A stretch of DNA of 64,000 nt from Nipponacmea schrenckii (lineage: Eukaryota > Mollusca > Gastropoda > Lottiidae), in NCBI GenBank assembly GCA_030562195.1, contig JAUJPP010000012.1:19778001-19842000 (forward strand). Reading direction: 5' to 3'. The translations under genes were made by a program, and so were the position numbers. The notes under the pieces are model-generated. The model did not search any database and was not told the DNA's origin. It was given only the letters and a program-made list of their open reading frames with translations. Every line of letters begins with the position of its first letter. Position 1 is the first letter of the stretch. Below, in pieces: positions 53,387 to 63,905 of the stretch.

Positions 53387-53751
53387 CTGAAAATAGAAAC
53401 ATTGAGGTTTAAAGATCCTATTCTTGATTGTTCTATCAACTTAAAGAAAATAAAATATTGTACTCAAGATCATTTCTTATTTTGAGGGAGAACCTGTTCA
53501 GATCAACAGTTGATGATTGTTTTGCCTTTGCGCTGCAGTGAGCAGATGCAATTTGATTCGCATTATTAACGACTGTCCCCTTTTACCTCATTTACCTAAT
53601 GTGAACGCCAGCCTCGGCGCAGTCAAATCACAGTCAACTAGACTAGTGACCAAGAAATGCCTTAAACCAAAATTGACAAGCGGTTTCGGTAATTCATTTT
53701 TAAGTAACACACAATAGAATAAATTGTTGTGCAGATGTAAAATTTGCAAAC

Positions 53752-53880
53752 CTGAGACTAAAACCTGTGGTGTACTCTTTGCCGATCCTTAATTGCAGGC
53801 TGACAAACACACTATCCTTGAAATTTGAAAAATTAGTTACGATTGGGCGCCATGTTGTTTATCTCCAGTTGGTGCGGTCC
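53752..53880 (-). other. CNTRL: Candidate centriolin non-coding first exon and promoter side
   Basis: The first coding exon has a splice acceptor 33 bases before the ATG, so a non-coding exon must lie upstream. A CAG donor followed by GTTTGC ends at 53752. Upstream are an ATTGG (inverted CCAAT) box and a GGCGCCATGTTG stretch resembling a YY1-type initiator at about 53,845-53,860. The right boundary is a guess. Confidence 0.35.
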
Positions 53881-54239
53881 TCACTAGCGACAAGTGCTAA
53901 AACAAAAAATTGGAATATTTTCATTTCAAAGAAATGAACAGTTCCATAGATCTGAAATTTAACGGTTATGACAATATTCAAATATGTAATTAATTGCCGT
54001 TATTTTAAAGTTTCTAAATTACTTCCTATAACATTTAAACCAATCAAAATAAACCAAACCATTAGCTACTTGACATGTACCTCAACCGGATGTAAACAAA
54101 ATCACATGTCAGTACAAGTTTTATTTCTTAATAACAAAACTATTCAATTTGTGGGCGGGGTGCTACAGATTATATGCATTAAAATGCAGCTGATTATCCA
54201 CGGTTTTTATTATCCTCAATAAACTGTAATCCAGTCTAA

Positions 54240-55257
54240 TCTGTCACTTGCTGAGCAACCTAAGGTGGAGAGGGGCTAGGATAAACATTCTGAACTTCAT
54301 TTGGTTTTTGGTCCGTGTTGAACCAAATGAATAGTTATATAGCCTCTGCTGCCTCCAACCCTGCACCCTAACTTCAAACTTGCACCCCTACCCCCGCCCT
54401 GACCCTATAACGAAATACTTCAACTCCATAAATTTACGGTGTAAATGACAAATACTTTGTTTGGTCATGCTTAGTTTTACCACATACATATTTCCGGGCG
54501 ATGTCTATCTATGTGTTGAATTAATATTGAACCCGGAAATAAAGTTAAAACTGGCAAGATCTGTCACGCAACGAAAACAAGTGATCAAAATTAAGGATCT
54601 GAGGTGCTGGCTAGAATCTTGCATGCATTAAATTCAGATCAAGACGAAATAAGGATAGGCCTATCAGTGACCGTGTAGCAGTCTGTCAAAATACTTTGTT
54701 ATGGTCCAACTATATCGGATTGCCCTTTATTCACAAGATCTCGAGCGAAATTTGGCTTTTATTAAGTAGGCTAATCATGTCAATAAACTTCAATCCGATT
54801 TGATCAAATTTCTTTTACCTACGTATTGACGGAAAGGGAAGACATCGAAGCGCATAATTTACCGTACGTCTCAGAAACGTTATTTCTTTTTTTTCATCTG
54901 AGTTAAGCGCAGTCAAAGATTTCATATCTGACCGACGTACTTTAAGCGTTCAAATCCACGTGCGTCCATAGCTATCTGCATTTGAAAGTTACCAAGTTAT
55001 CATTACCAAAAATTCTTAAATCATTTCTGAAAATATTTTTGAAACAGCTATTGACATCTATGTATGTACTTAATCAAACTGACATAATTAATAACGGGGC
55101 CTAATAAAGACTTGAATTGTTGAAATCTTCAGAATATGTAGAAGACATAGGCCTATTTCTTTACATTACGGTGTTTTAAGAGATGATACGATTTAGAAAG
55201 TGGTGTTGCAACAATATTTTCGTAAGTGGGATAACACTTTCTTGTAGATTCTCGTGC
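54240..55257. other. Spacer between centriolin and HDHD3, nothing firm
   Basis: Must contain promoter and perhaps 5' exons for one or both genes, but I could not place them. Confidence 0.4.
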
Positions 55258-55355
55258 TGAAAATTGGCTGAGATCCGAACGGGTTTCGAACCAGCGATCT
55301 CAGAGTCAGGCACCTAATCGCCAGCAATACATGTCAACCGTCTAGACCGGTGTTT
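55258..55355 (-). mobile_element. tRNA-derived SINE head (third family)
   Basis: Reverse strand: ACCGGTCTAGACGGTTGACA (box A-like) and GCTGGTTCGAAACCC (box B match). The ends cannot pair as an acceptor stem, so it is not an intact tRNA. Confidence 0.65.
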
Positions 55356-55638
55356 TAATTTTCTTAAATCCACACAATGGTTTTCTAACACAACCGAAAA
55401 AAAGTGTTACCGAAGTTTACTTAATATTAAAATAGCTTTGGATAACAGCAGTATTTATAAGTCACAACATTCAAATACGTTAGGGACACATTTCTCAAAA
55501 ATTTTTTCATAGTTTTCATAAATTTGAAAGAATGCTTTAACCACTCGTCATGTATTTTAAACGATCGGAACGACATTTAGAAGCGGAGATCAGAGACGAC
55601 AAAGGCAATATTATGGTATAACTCATTTATATAAAGGG

Positions 55639-55722
55639 CATAACGTTTCAACACATTTTACATACACCCCTACTCCATTTGATCTTATTGCGACATGTGT
55701 AAATTGTGTTGAAACGTTGTGC
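55639..55722. repeat. Palindrome with CATAACGTTTCAACACA arms
   Basis: Inverse arm TGTGTTGAAACGTTGTG at the right end. The core AACGTTTCA is shared with the palindrome at 39438. Confidence 0.8.
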
Positions 55723-55941
55723 TTCGGTATTAAAGACGTGAGTTAGGCCATCATATTTAATGATGTTTTTTGTTGTGGAATACATATTATAAAAACCAGA
55801 AAGTTTTATTTTAGTGTATATTTGAAAGTATTGTGCTATTCGTATGCAGTATTAGTTTTAGAAGCAAATTATATATTCAACACCAAAATCAACCTCGTTT
55901 CATGAATAATAATCAAGATTTTCCTTCTTTTTATATTATAG

Positions 55942-56661
55942 ATGGCTAATGGAAAGGTTAAACTTATAACATTAGATGTCACAAGGACTTTATGTAAAAT
56001 CTCCAGAACAGTTGGCAGCCATTATGCAGAAATTGGTGCCATTTATGGCGTTAAAGCAGATGAAACAGCACTGAATGATGCATTCAAGACTCTTTACTCT
56101 AAACATTGGAAAGCTTCACCAAATTTTGGAGTTCAAGACAATTCAACACCCTTCAAGTGGTGGGGATCTTTGGTGAAAGAATGTTTTGAACAGGTGGGCG
56201 TTATCAACGAAGACACTAAACTTAAACAAATCTCAAACCATTTATACTTACATTTCAGCACTGAAAAAGCCTGGGAAGTTTTACCTCACGTGAAAGATGG
56301 GCTAGAGCAAATCAAGAACTTGGACATGAAACTGGGAGCCATCTCGAACGCAGATGAACGATTGCCTAAGATTCTGAAACATTTGGCTCTTCAGCACTAC
56401 TTTGATTTTGTGTTGGCGTCTTCCGAAGTTGGAGTAGCTAAACCTGATCCTGGTATCTTCTCCGAGGCTTTGGAATTGGCGGGAAATACCGCTGATCAAG
56501 CCGTTCACGTCGGTGACCATGTACAGAACGACTATCTTGGACCCAGAGATGTCGGATGGCAGTCCTTTTTAATATCCAACAATAAAGATGTACCTGAAGT
56601 TAATCCACAACACATCATATCGGATATTCGAGTTTTATTTGAAAAATTAAAAGATATGTGA
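55942..56661 (+). CDS. HDHD3: HDHD3-like HAD-superfamily hydrolase
   Basis: Complete 239-residue protein in one exon (human HDHD3 is 251). HAD motifs in order: motif I LDVTRTL with nucleophile Asp12; motif II LGAISNAD (Ser135); motif III Lys167 in KPDPGIF; motif IV HVGDHVQNDYLGP (Asp192, Asp197). WW at 73-74 and the HFDFVL-like YFDFVLAS also fit HDHD3. Position Asp+2 of motif I is Thr14, not Asp; human HDHD3 also lacks Asp there, so classical phosphatase chemistry is doubtful and the substrate is unknown. ATG directly follows an acceptor-like TATTATAG, so a non-coding exon probably lies upstream. Head-to-head with centriolin, about 2.5 kb apart. Confidence 0.93.
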   Translation: MANGKVKLITLDVTRTLCKISRTVGSHYAEIGAIYGVKADETALNDAFKTLYSKHWKASPNFGVQDNSTPFKWWGSLVKECFEQVGVINEDTKLKQISNHLYLHFSTEKAWEVLPHVKDGLEQIKNLDMKLGAISNADERLPKILKHLALQHYFDFVLASSEVGVAKPDPGIFSEALELAGNTADQAVHVGDHVQNDYLGPRDVGWQSFLISNNKDVPEVNPQHIISDIRVLFEKLKDM

Positions 56662-56710
56662 TATTATCAATATGTTCGAAAAAGGTCGTTTGCTGTGAAT
56701 TCTGATCTGG

Positions 56711-56773
56711 AAATAAAATGAATGGGGTTTTACGTCCTAATCTTCTGTACATTATGAGCTAATAAACGGGCTG
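56711..56773 (-). mobile_element. SINE A fragment in HDHD3 3' region
   Basis: ATGAATGGGGTTTTACGTCC then TAATCTTCTGTACATTATGA, matching the reversed 3' end of the family. Confidence 0.8.
56712..56717 (+). terminator. HDHD3: Poly(A) signal AATAAA for HDHD3
   Basis: AATAAA 50 bases after the stop. It lies in the tail side of a reverse SINE A fragment. A second AATAAA is at about 56,843. Confidence 0.6.
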
Positions 56774-56779
56774 ATCTGG

Positions 56780-58110
56780 AATTATGAACATTCTTGTTAA
56801 CATCTAAGAGAAATTGTATCTTATTATTTCTATAGATCTAAGAAATAAAAACACTAATTCAAGTTATATGATAGATAATAAATATATATAAGGAAATGAA
56901 TAGTTGTTTTTATGTACGTGTGTAGGAAGCATATATATTACCTCATGCAGAAAATTTATCAAATCTTTCCTCTATAATTCCATAGAAATTAATCGTTATT
57001 AACTTTATTTTTAAAAAGGAAACAAGATCAACTAGAACTGTGAACAGCTCCGAGCGTGGCAACTATGCGTTATCCCATGGATTTCGAACATTTTGAAACT
57101 TCTAACCTGCTAGCTTTGAATTCCGGTACTTTTCAGCCTACAATTGTAAGCATAAACCTTTCGCTATAGAGGCAATTTTTTTTACTATAAGTTTCTACTA
57201 TCAGTTCCTTATTAGATTTTTGTACATGTTTAAGATTTCGGTAGGATATTTACATAAATTCCAAACCAAAATTTAAGTAGGTAGTAAGATGACAATTTGT
57301 CATGAAATTTAAACTCTCTATATTCAAATTTAAACATTATTTTGTAACTTTGGTTGTAATTAACATAGAGAGAAAATTCAAGCTATGTGATAATTTGCTT
57401 ATTCACAGCTTTATAAAGAGATATTTTTTGAATTTGTATGCAAAAATTTTACAAAAAAATAAATTTTATTAGGGTTATCAGATTATATCATTAGATTAAT
57501 TTACTCTTTGGCCACCTGTGTGCGTTGAACCGTGACTAAAGTGGTCAATAGTTCATCTGTGTTTTATAAGACTTATATGTCTGCTACTCTTCACATGACT
57601 GTATTTGACATTTTTTTTATAAAATCATTTCTATTTAAGATACGAACAAAATTCGAACTGATCAATGACAAGCGAATTTACTTCTTTAACTTGATGTATG
57701 TTTTGAATTTGAATGGAAATATTTTAAGAAATTACATAATCAGATTAATTTGTTCCCCAGCTCAGTGATTTGACAAGTAGGTGTGAAAATTTAAACCCCC
57801 AGTTTTACTGACATGTTATATAACAGCCTTTAACACCCTGACTGATCAATTTGAAACAGATTTTATGAAATAAAAAACCCAAAATTGGTATTTATTTTGT
57901 TAATTTATCTAAAATTAATGCTTAAATTTTCATGGTAAAACGACCATGTCGCATACCATTTAAGAGACAATTTAATTTGGAGTCCAATGATGTATACCAC
58001 ATTGATGTGGGATGAATATATTTTATGTTAGTACTGGAGTTTTTAAAATATGCTTCTGCACTTTTGGCATATATCCTTTATTGAAGAGTTTTGAGGCTAT
58101 TATAAAACAG
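56780..58110. other. Spacer downstream of HDHD3
   Basis: AT-rich, with a fragment GTGAACAGCTCCGAGCG near 57040 that looks like transposon debris. No gene seen. Confidence 0.4.
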
Positions 58111-58114
58111 AGAA

Positions 58115-59230
58115 TCTCAAGTCAATGTGTTCGTAAGGAAATGTAATATTGCCGTTCAAAGTTTCAAAAATGTCAGAATTCGGTTGGCTATAAAACCCAG
58201 AAGTTGATATTTTTCATTCAATATTGTCATATCTATAGACAGCTGAGGTCAAGGCCATTCTATATGGAAAATTTCAAGGTCATTGAAGGTGAAGGTCACA
58301 AGATTTAGAATTTCAAATTTTTAAAAAATCCAAACGGGCATGAAATTTGCCATTCTCGGAAAAATGGCGCATGCGCAACTAGCAATTGGAATTTTTTTCT
58401 TCTCGGGGGATACAAATTATTTTGTATAGCTAATATATACTGTTTTTGCTTACATTCTTGAATTACACGGGATGTAGGGTCGCCTGAAATGAGATAAAAA
58501 AACTGGAAGTCCCCACGCCCAAACCGGAAGTGATCAAAAAATTTTGATGATATATTTTTAATTGTGTTGCGTATTTATCTATATCCTGTAAATTTCAGAT
58601 CGATTCGAACATTAGAGCCCCAAAGTGTAATATAACCGTCCAAAATTGCAAAATAGTCAGATTTCGGTGGGCTATAAAACCGGAAGTTAATATTTGTCAT
58701 GCAATATCAGCACATCTATAGACAGCTGAGGTCAAGGACATTCTACATCTCAAATGTCAAGGTCATTGAAGGTCAAGGTCACGAGATATAGAGTTTTAAA
58801 TTTTTGAAAAATTCGAACGGGCATAAAAAAAATTCAAATTCGAAAATCAAAATTCTGTTCCCAACATTTTTTAGATAAAGTATCAAGGTTTTGATAGACA
58901 CCAAAATCATAAAAATCGGTCAATAATTGGCGGACTTATTAAATTTTAAAGAAAATTTGCCATTTTTGAAAACTGCGCATGCGCAACATTCAATTTAATT
59001 TTTCTTCATCTCAGGGGATTAAAATCATTTAGTATAGCTTAAATATACTGTTTTTGTTTAGATTCTTGAATTACATGGGAAGCAGGGTCGCCCGACATGA
59101 GACGAAAAAACCGGAAGTCCCCACGCCCAAACCGGAAGTGATCAAAAAATTTTGATGATGTAGTTTTAATTGCGCTGCCTGTCTATCTATATCCTGTAAA
59201 TTTCAGATCGATCCGACTATTAGGGCCCGA
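58115..59230. repeat. Two tandem copies of a 500-600 bp dispersed repeat
   Basis: Shared landmarks at about 58240/58725 (ATAGACAGCTGAGGTCAAGG), 58365/58970 (GCGCATGCGCAAC) and 58510/59115 (CCCCACGCCCAAACCGGAAG). Copy 2 has an extra internal segment. No coding capacity. Confidence 0.85.
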
Positions 59231-59386
59231 GCTAGCGTGAAATCTTATTTGCATATTATGCAATTAGCCACTTTCGGGTTAGCGAAAATATTATGTTAGA
59301 TATTCATTTTTGATTCCAGCCCATATAAAGACCATTGGTGAAAACAAAAATAGTCTATCTTTTTCCGTTTGGGCTAGCGAGCTTCC

Positions 59387-59387
<1 letters not shown>

Positions 59388-59419
<32 letters not shown>
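59388..59419. repeat. Poly-A run of 32
   Basis: Uninterrupted A tract, with no target duplication that I could recognise. Confidence 0.95.
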
Positions 59420-59421
<2 letters not shown>

Positions 59422-60082
59422 AACCGAACGAAAACAAAGCGTGACAAATTTTATTTGCCACGCAATGAATCATGAGACATCGTAAAATCGACAATTGTAT
59501 TTCCCCAGTATGACGCTATATTTCAATTACAAGTAAAGCAATTTTGTGTTGGAAAAAAAAATGTGACAGGGTCGACAAAAGATCTGTCATGGATCTCGCA
59601 TTGTGTGTTTATTGTTTTAATGAGAATTCATAGCCTTGACTCAAGGAAGTATCTAGAAAAAATAATGGCACGAGTTTCCAGGAATCAAATCATTATTTCG
59701 TGATAGCTTGCTCACAAAATAGAAACCTGAATGAAATCCTGGTCCACGGTAAACTTGACCCAATTAATCAGGATAAATCATTTATATTACTTTCATTATT
59801 GACTAATAATTGCCTTTTATTTCAGTGTATATTTGTGCCTTTGGAAAGTAACTTGCTACACTTCAACCACAATAACCTCTAGAATTTTTACCGTTATAAT
59901 GAAATACTGAAACAAAGAAATCAACATTGATAAAGCAATAAATTAAAATTACAATAGTTTCATTTTAATTACTTTGTTAATTATAATTTGCTTATTGCGG
60001 CTAAAGTTCTAGTACTTCTGAAGATTATCTTCACATATTCACGGATTTAATTAACTCCTGTCAATAACGATTCTGTTTTTTA
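59420..60082. other. Spacer, nothing recognised
   Basis: A 60-codon open frame at 59700 has no splice or domain support. Confidence 0.4.
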
Positions 60083-60838
60083 AGGCGCTGTCACACTCTA
60101 ACGTATTCAGCCAGCGTATGAGGAATGTATCGAATATTTCGAAAAATTGTTAATACACACAACGATTAGAGTAACGTGAGCCTAGCGTACCGTCAGCTTA
60201 TGAGGAACGTATCGAATATTTCAAAAAATTGTTTAAACGCAAAACTTTTCAGCGTATGAGGTCGATTTTCGGTTGATGACCGTCAGCGTATTGGTAGCGT
60301 ACGACAGCGTAGGGTGATGTGTATTTGAGTTGGACGTATAGGCCTACCGACGAATGAGAACGTCAGCCTGACGGACGAGAAGGTACACAAAAAGCTAGTC
60401 ATACAGCCCAAATTGATACCCTCTATCCAATCCAAGGTTTTACCCAGCTTGCACGTCTCATTCTACGCCTTTTTCTTCTGTGTCTGCATGGCATACTCAA
60501 CTGTCAATTTTAACAAACCTTGGTGATGTTGCAGCACATCAACCTCAATATCTGAACTGCTAGAACAAACTAATACAGATTTGGAAATGTGAAACTTTAT
60601 ATACCCCCAATATACGTTTGAAATACGCTAGTAAGTTGGTTGTACGACGTATGAGTTAGGTACCTTCAGCGTATCTCTAGCCTATTCATACGTCGTCATA
60701 CGCTGAAAATTTTTGTGCATGTTGCTTCAGCACTTGAAACTTGTAACCCTAGCGTGTTTCAGCGTATGTCAGCACATGCCCAAAAAGTCCTTACGTTTCT
60801 CATCCGCTGGTTCTACACACTAGAGTGTGACCGTGCCT
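60083..60838. mobile_element. PIF/Harbinger-type MITE, TTA-flanked
   Basis: TTA on both sides; inverted ends AGGCGCTGTCACACTCTA and TAGAGTGTGACCGTGCCT. Interior repeats CAGCGTATGAGG-like motifs. 756 bp, no coding capacity. Confidence 0.8.
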
Positions 60839-61391
60839 TTATTTAATATCTTAAATGTTATAACTGATAGCAGGTCATCTACACATTGTCAAGTTATTAC
60901 AACAACTTCCAGACGTTTTCAGGTATCTAATAAATCTTGTACGATTCTGAGATTCTGTTCTTTATTTAATATCCTAAATTCTATAACTTCAAAGTCACGT
61001 TCACCATGTCAAGCTATTACGAACTTCGTTTTATACTTCGACTTCGACCTTCTGAAATTTCTGAATTTCCTTGGATTATTCCAACGAATACATACAATCA
61101 AGAGTGCAACAACACGATTATACTAGTTTCAGCCGCATGAACTTATGAATTGATCTACATAAGGGAATGGACGTTATTTATGTTCCAAGAAAAATATACA
61201 GGAAAAGCGCCCGATGATGTCAAACCTATCTGGCAAGTCCAGCGGGATATATCACAATAAATTGTCAAACTGTCATTTTCAACGGAAACACCCACGTTTT
61301 ATCAAAGTAAAACCGTAACTTTGTTAGAAAATATGTTAACAGTTGTCTTTTCATCGAAAGATATTAATTTGTTTTACGTGCGTCTTTTCAG

Positions 61392-61516
61392 CACCTGACT
61401 TGGATAATGAGGACGATAAATTGGTCAAAGACAGACAGTTCGATGACCGAAATCTGTTGGAACATTTGACACGCTATCTTTTCTCCTGCCTAGTGTCCGA
61501 ACCACTAAACTTTTAA
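61392..61516 (+). CDS. Possible terminal coding exon, unknown gene
   Basis: A good acceptor (GTGCGTCTTTTCAG) is followed by a 40-codon acidic frame, PDLDNEDDKLVKDRQFDD..., ending TAA at 61514-61516. It is less AT-rich than its surroundings, and AATAAA signals follow at about 61,634-61,646. Upstream exons were not found and the peptide is not recognised. Confidence 0.25.
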
Positions 61517-61838
61517 TGATGCATCTTCGTTAAACCATACTCCCTTCTTGAGAAATATGTGGACTTGGTCTTAGTTTCGGACTTGACGAAAATGCAATTC
61601 CAATATGTCTTAGAATATATAAACAAATATATCACAATAAAAGAATAAAAGCGTTATAATATGTTGCACAGTTTTAACAAAATGTAGAAATACTTGAGCA
61701 CGACAATATAACCACGGATAAACTCTCTTGCATCTTTGACACTCTTCAATTTCTTATCTCAAATACCCCCCCCCCTTCCCTTTACAGAGATTAGCTATAG
61801 AAAATCAGTAATTGTTGTAAGCTTGAGCCTCGGTAGTA

Positions 61839-62136
61839 AAAGTGATACTGCTCCTTAGAATGAACATAGAAATCAAGTTCTCAGGAATGGTCAATATAAG
61901 TATATATTCATCAGTGATATTACCTGGTGTCATAACGTAACAGAATCCCTGTAATCTGGAAAACGCACAAAACTAAAAAAATTCATTGCAATTTTATGAT
62001 TAATTACTAAGTATTTTGGATTTATGGGAATTATGTAAGGATTCTGTTATGTTATTTATGGCAGCTACTGATGAATATATGCTCTTATTGGCCAAATCTA
62101 AAAATGTATGTTCATTCTAAGACGGAGTATAAGATT
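61839..62136. mobile_element. TTAA MITE (family D), copy 6, ends decayed
   Basis: CTTAGAATGAACATAGAA start, ATGTTCATTCTAAGACGGAG end; interior collinear with 47892. Confidence 0.75.
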
Positions 62137-62422
62137 AAGTTTTTTTTACGGAAATTAGGTACTTTTTCTCATATCCAGTAATAAGTCAGAGACTCTTATT
62201 TGAATTGACATTCCCATTTACAGCACACGACGTACAATGACAGATATTAATAATGCCAACGAGGGAGTTGGTCAACTCAGCTGCCAATCAACTGCCAATG
62301 AAATTTGCATTTTCATTACCATAGAAATGTCTGAGAATATAAACCTACGCTGTATGATTACACAAATCTGTGAAACAACAAAGTCATGTTTTAACCCACG
62401 TGGAAAATAGAGTTGCTCTAAT

Positions 62423-62429
62423 ATAAAAC
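62423..62429 (+). promoter_or_regulatory. Candidate TATA box
   Basis: TATAAAA about 84 bases before the candidate start codon at 62513. Confidence 0.3.
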
Positions 62430-62512
62430 AACATAATTCAATCTGATTTGTTCTTTGTGAAGGAGAGCGAGTAAGGAATATATAATAAATTCGAGGAACC
62501 AGTTATTCCAAT

Positions 62513-62554
62513 ATGATTTTAGGATCGATTTCAGTCACCGTATACATACTTCTG
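62513..62554 (+). CDS. Possible first coding exon encoding a signal peptide
   Basis: ATG then 14 codons, MILGSISVTVYILL, a hydrophobic secretory leader, ending at a consensus donor CTG/GTGAGT. A TATA-like box lies upstream. Later exons would be beyond the window. Confidence 0.35.
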
Positions 62555-62628
62555 GTGAGTTATTATTTTCAAAGTTTAAGACTGAAAAAGTCCTTGCGAC
62601 TTTTTGACTCTTTGATAGTGTTGTTGAA

Positions 62629-62846
62629 CTGAAATGAAATGAATGAAGTTTAACGTCTTACTCTTCTGCGTCTTATAGACTAATGAAGACGGCAACGCCA
62701 TGCAGTGTGCCATCCGGGTAATTTTGCGGTGTCCAACTGTCCAGGAATCTTTAATATGTACAGCCTGTAGAACACAGGGCCTCGATCTATTGACCTATCT
62801 GAAAGACTAGAAGCTCTTTCCATGTCAGTCCCCTCAGAACTGACAC
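62629..62846 (-). mobile_element. SINE A copy, reverse
   Basis: ATGAAATGAATGAAGTTTAA, CTAATGAAGACGGCAACGCC, CACAGGGCCTCGATCTATTG, then CTTTCCATGTCAGTCCC in reverse-family order; fairly complete, head missing. Confidence 0.85.
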
Positions 62847-63905
62847 GAGTTGATAGTTCTGTTGTGTTAATATCATCACAGTTTAAAACGTTGATAGTTC
62901 TGTTGAGTTAATATCATCGCAATTTAAAACGTTGATAGTTCTGTTGTGTTAATAACAACACAGTTTGGAACGTTGATAGTTCTGTTGAGTTAATATTATC
63001 ACAGTTTAAGACGTTGATAGTTCTGTTGAGTTAATATTATCACAGTTTAAAACGTTGATAGTTCTGTGGTGTTAATACCATCACAGTTTAAAACGTCGAT
63101 AGTTCTTAAGAACTAATATAACCATAGATTAAACCGTAACTGAGAGTTCGGGTGGGTTAATATTCTTACAGCTTTAAAATCTGATAGTTCAGGTGGGTTA
63201 TCATTCGCAGAACTTTGACATCTGGTAGTTCAGGTGGGTTATCATTTTAACAGCTTTAACATCTGATAGATCAAATGGGTTATCATTCTTACAGCTTTAA
63301 CATCTGATATTTCAGCTAGGTTAACATTCTCATAGCTTTAACGTCTGATAGATCAAATGGGTTATCATTCTTACAGCTTTAACATCTGATATTTCAGGTG
63401 GGCTATCATTCTTACAGCTCTTACATCTTATAGTTCAGCTAGGTTAACATTCTCATAGCTTTAACATCTTTAACATTCTCATAGCTTTAACATCTGATAG
63501 TTCAGGTGGGTTAACATTCTCACAACTTTAACATCTGATAGTTCAGGTGGGTTAAGATTCTTACAGCTTTAAAATCTGATAGTTCAGCTTGGTTAACATT
63601 CTCACGGCTTTTACATCTGATAGTTCAGGTGGGTTATCATTCGCAGAACTTTGACATCTGGTAGTTCAGGTGGGTTATCATTTTCACAGCTTTAACATCT
63701 GATAGTTCAGGTGGGTTATCATTCTCACAGCTTTAACATCTGATAGTTCAGGTGGGTTATCATTCTCACAGCTTTAACATCTGATAGTTCAGGTGGGTTA
63801 TCATTCTCACAGCTTTAATATCTGATAGTTCAGGTGGGTTATCATTCTCACAGCTTTAAAATCTGATAGTTCAGGTGGGTTAACATTCTCATAGTTTTAA
63901 CATCT
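62847..63905. repeat. 41-bp minisatellite with two subfamilies
   Basis: About 25 units. Left units (to about 63110) carry GATAGTTCTGTTGTGTTAAT; right units carry GATAGTTCAGGTGGGTTATC and CACAGCTTTAACATC. The two aligned types share length and register. Confidence 0.93.

Noticed and set aside
62224..62410. Cys-containing 57-codon frame after an acceptor-like CATTTACAG
   Set aside because: Codon use looks like background and no domain is recognised; it also overlaps the presumed promoter of the 62513 candidate. Weak.
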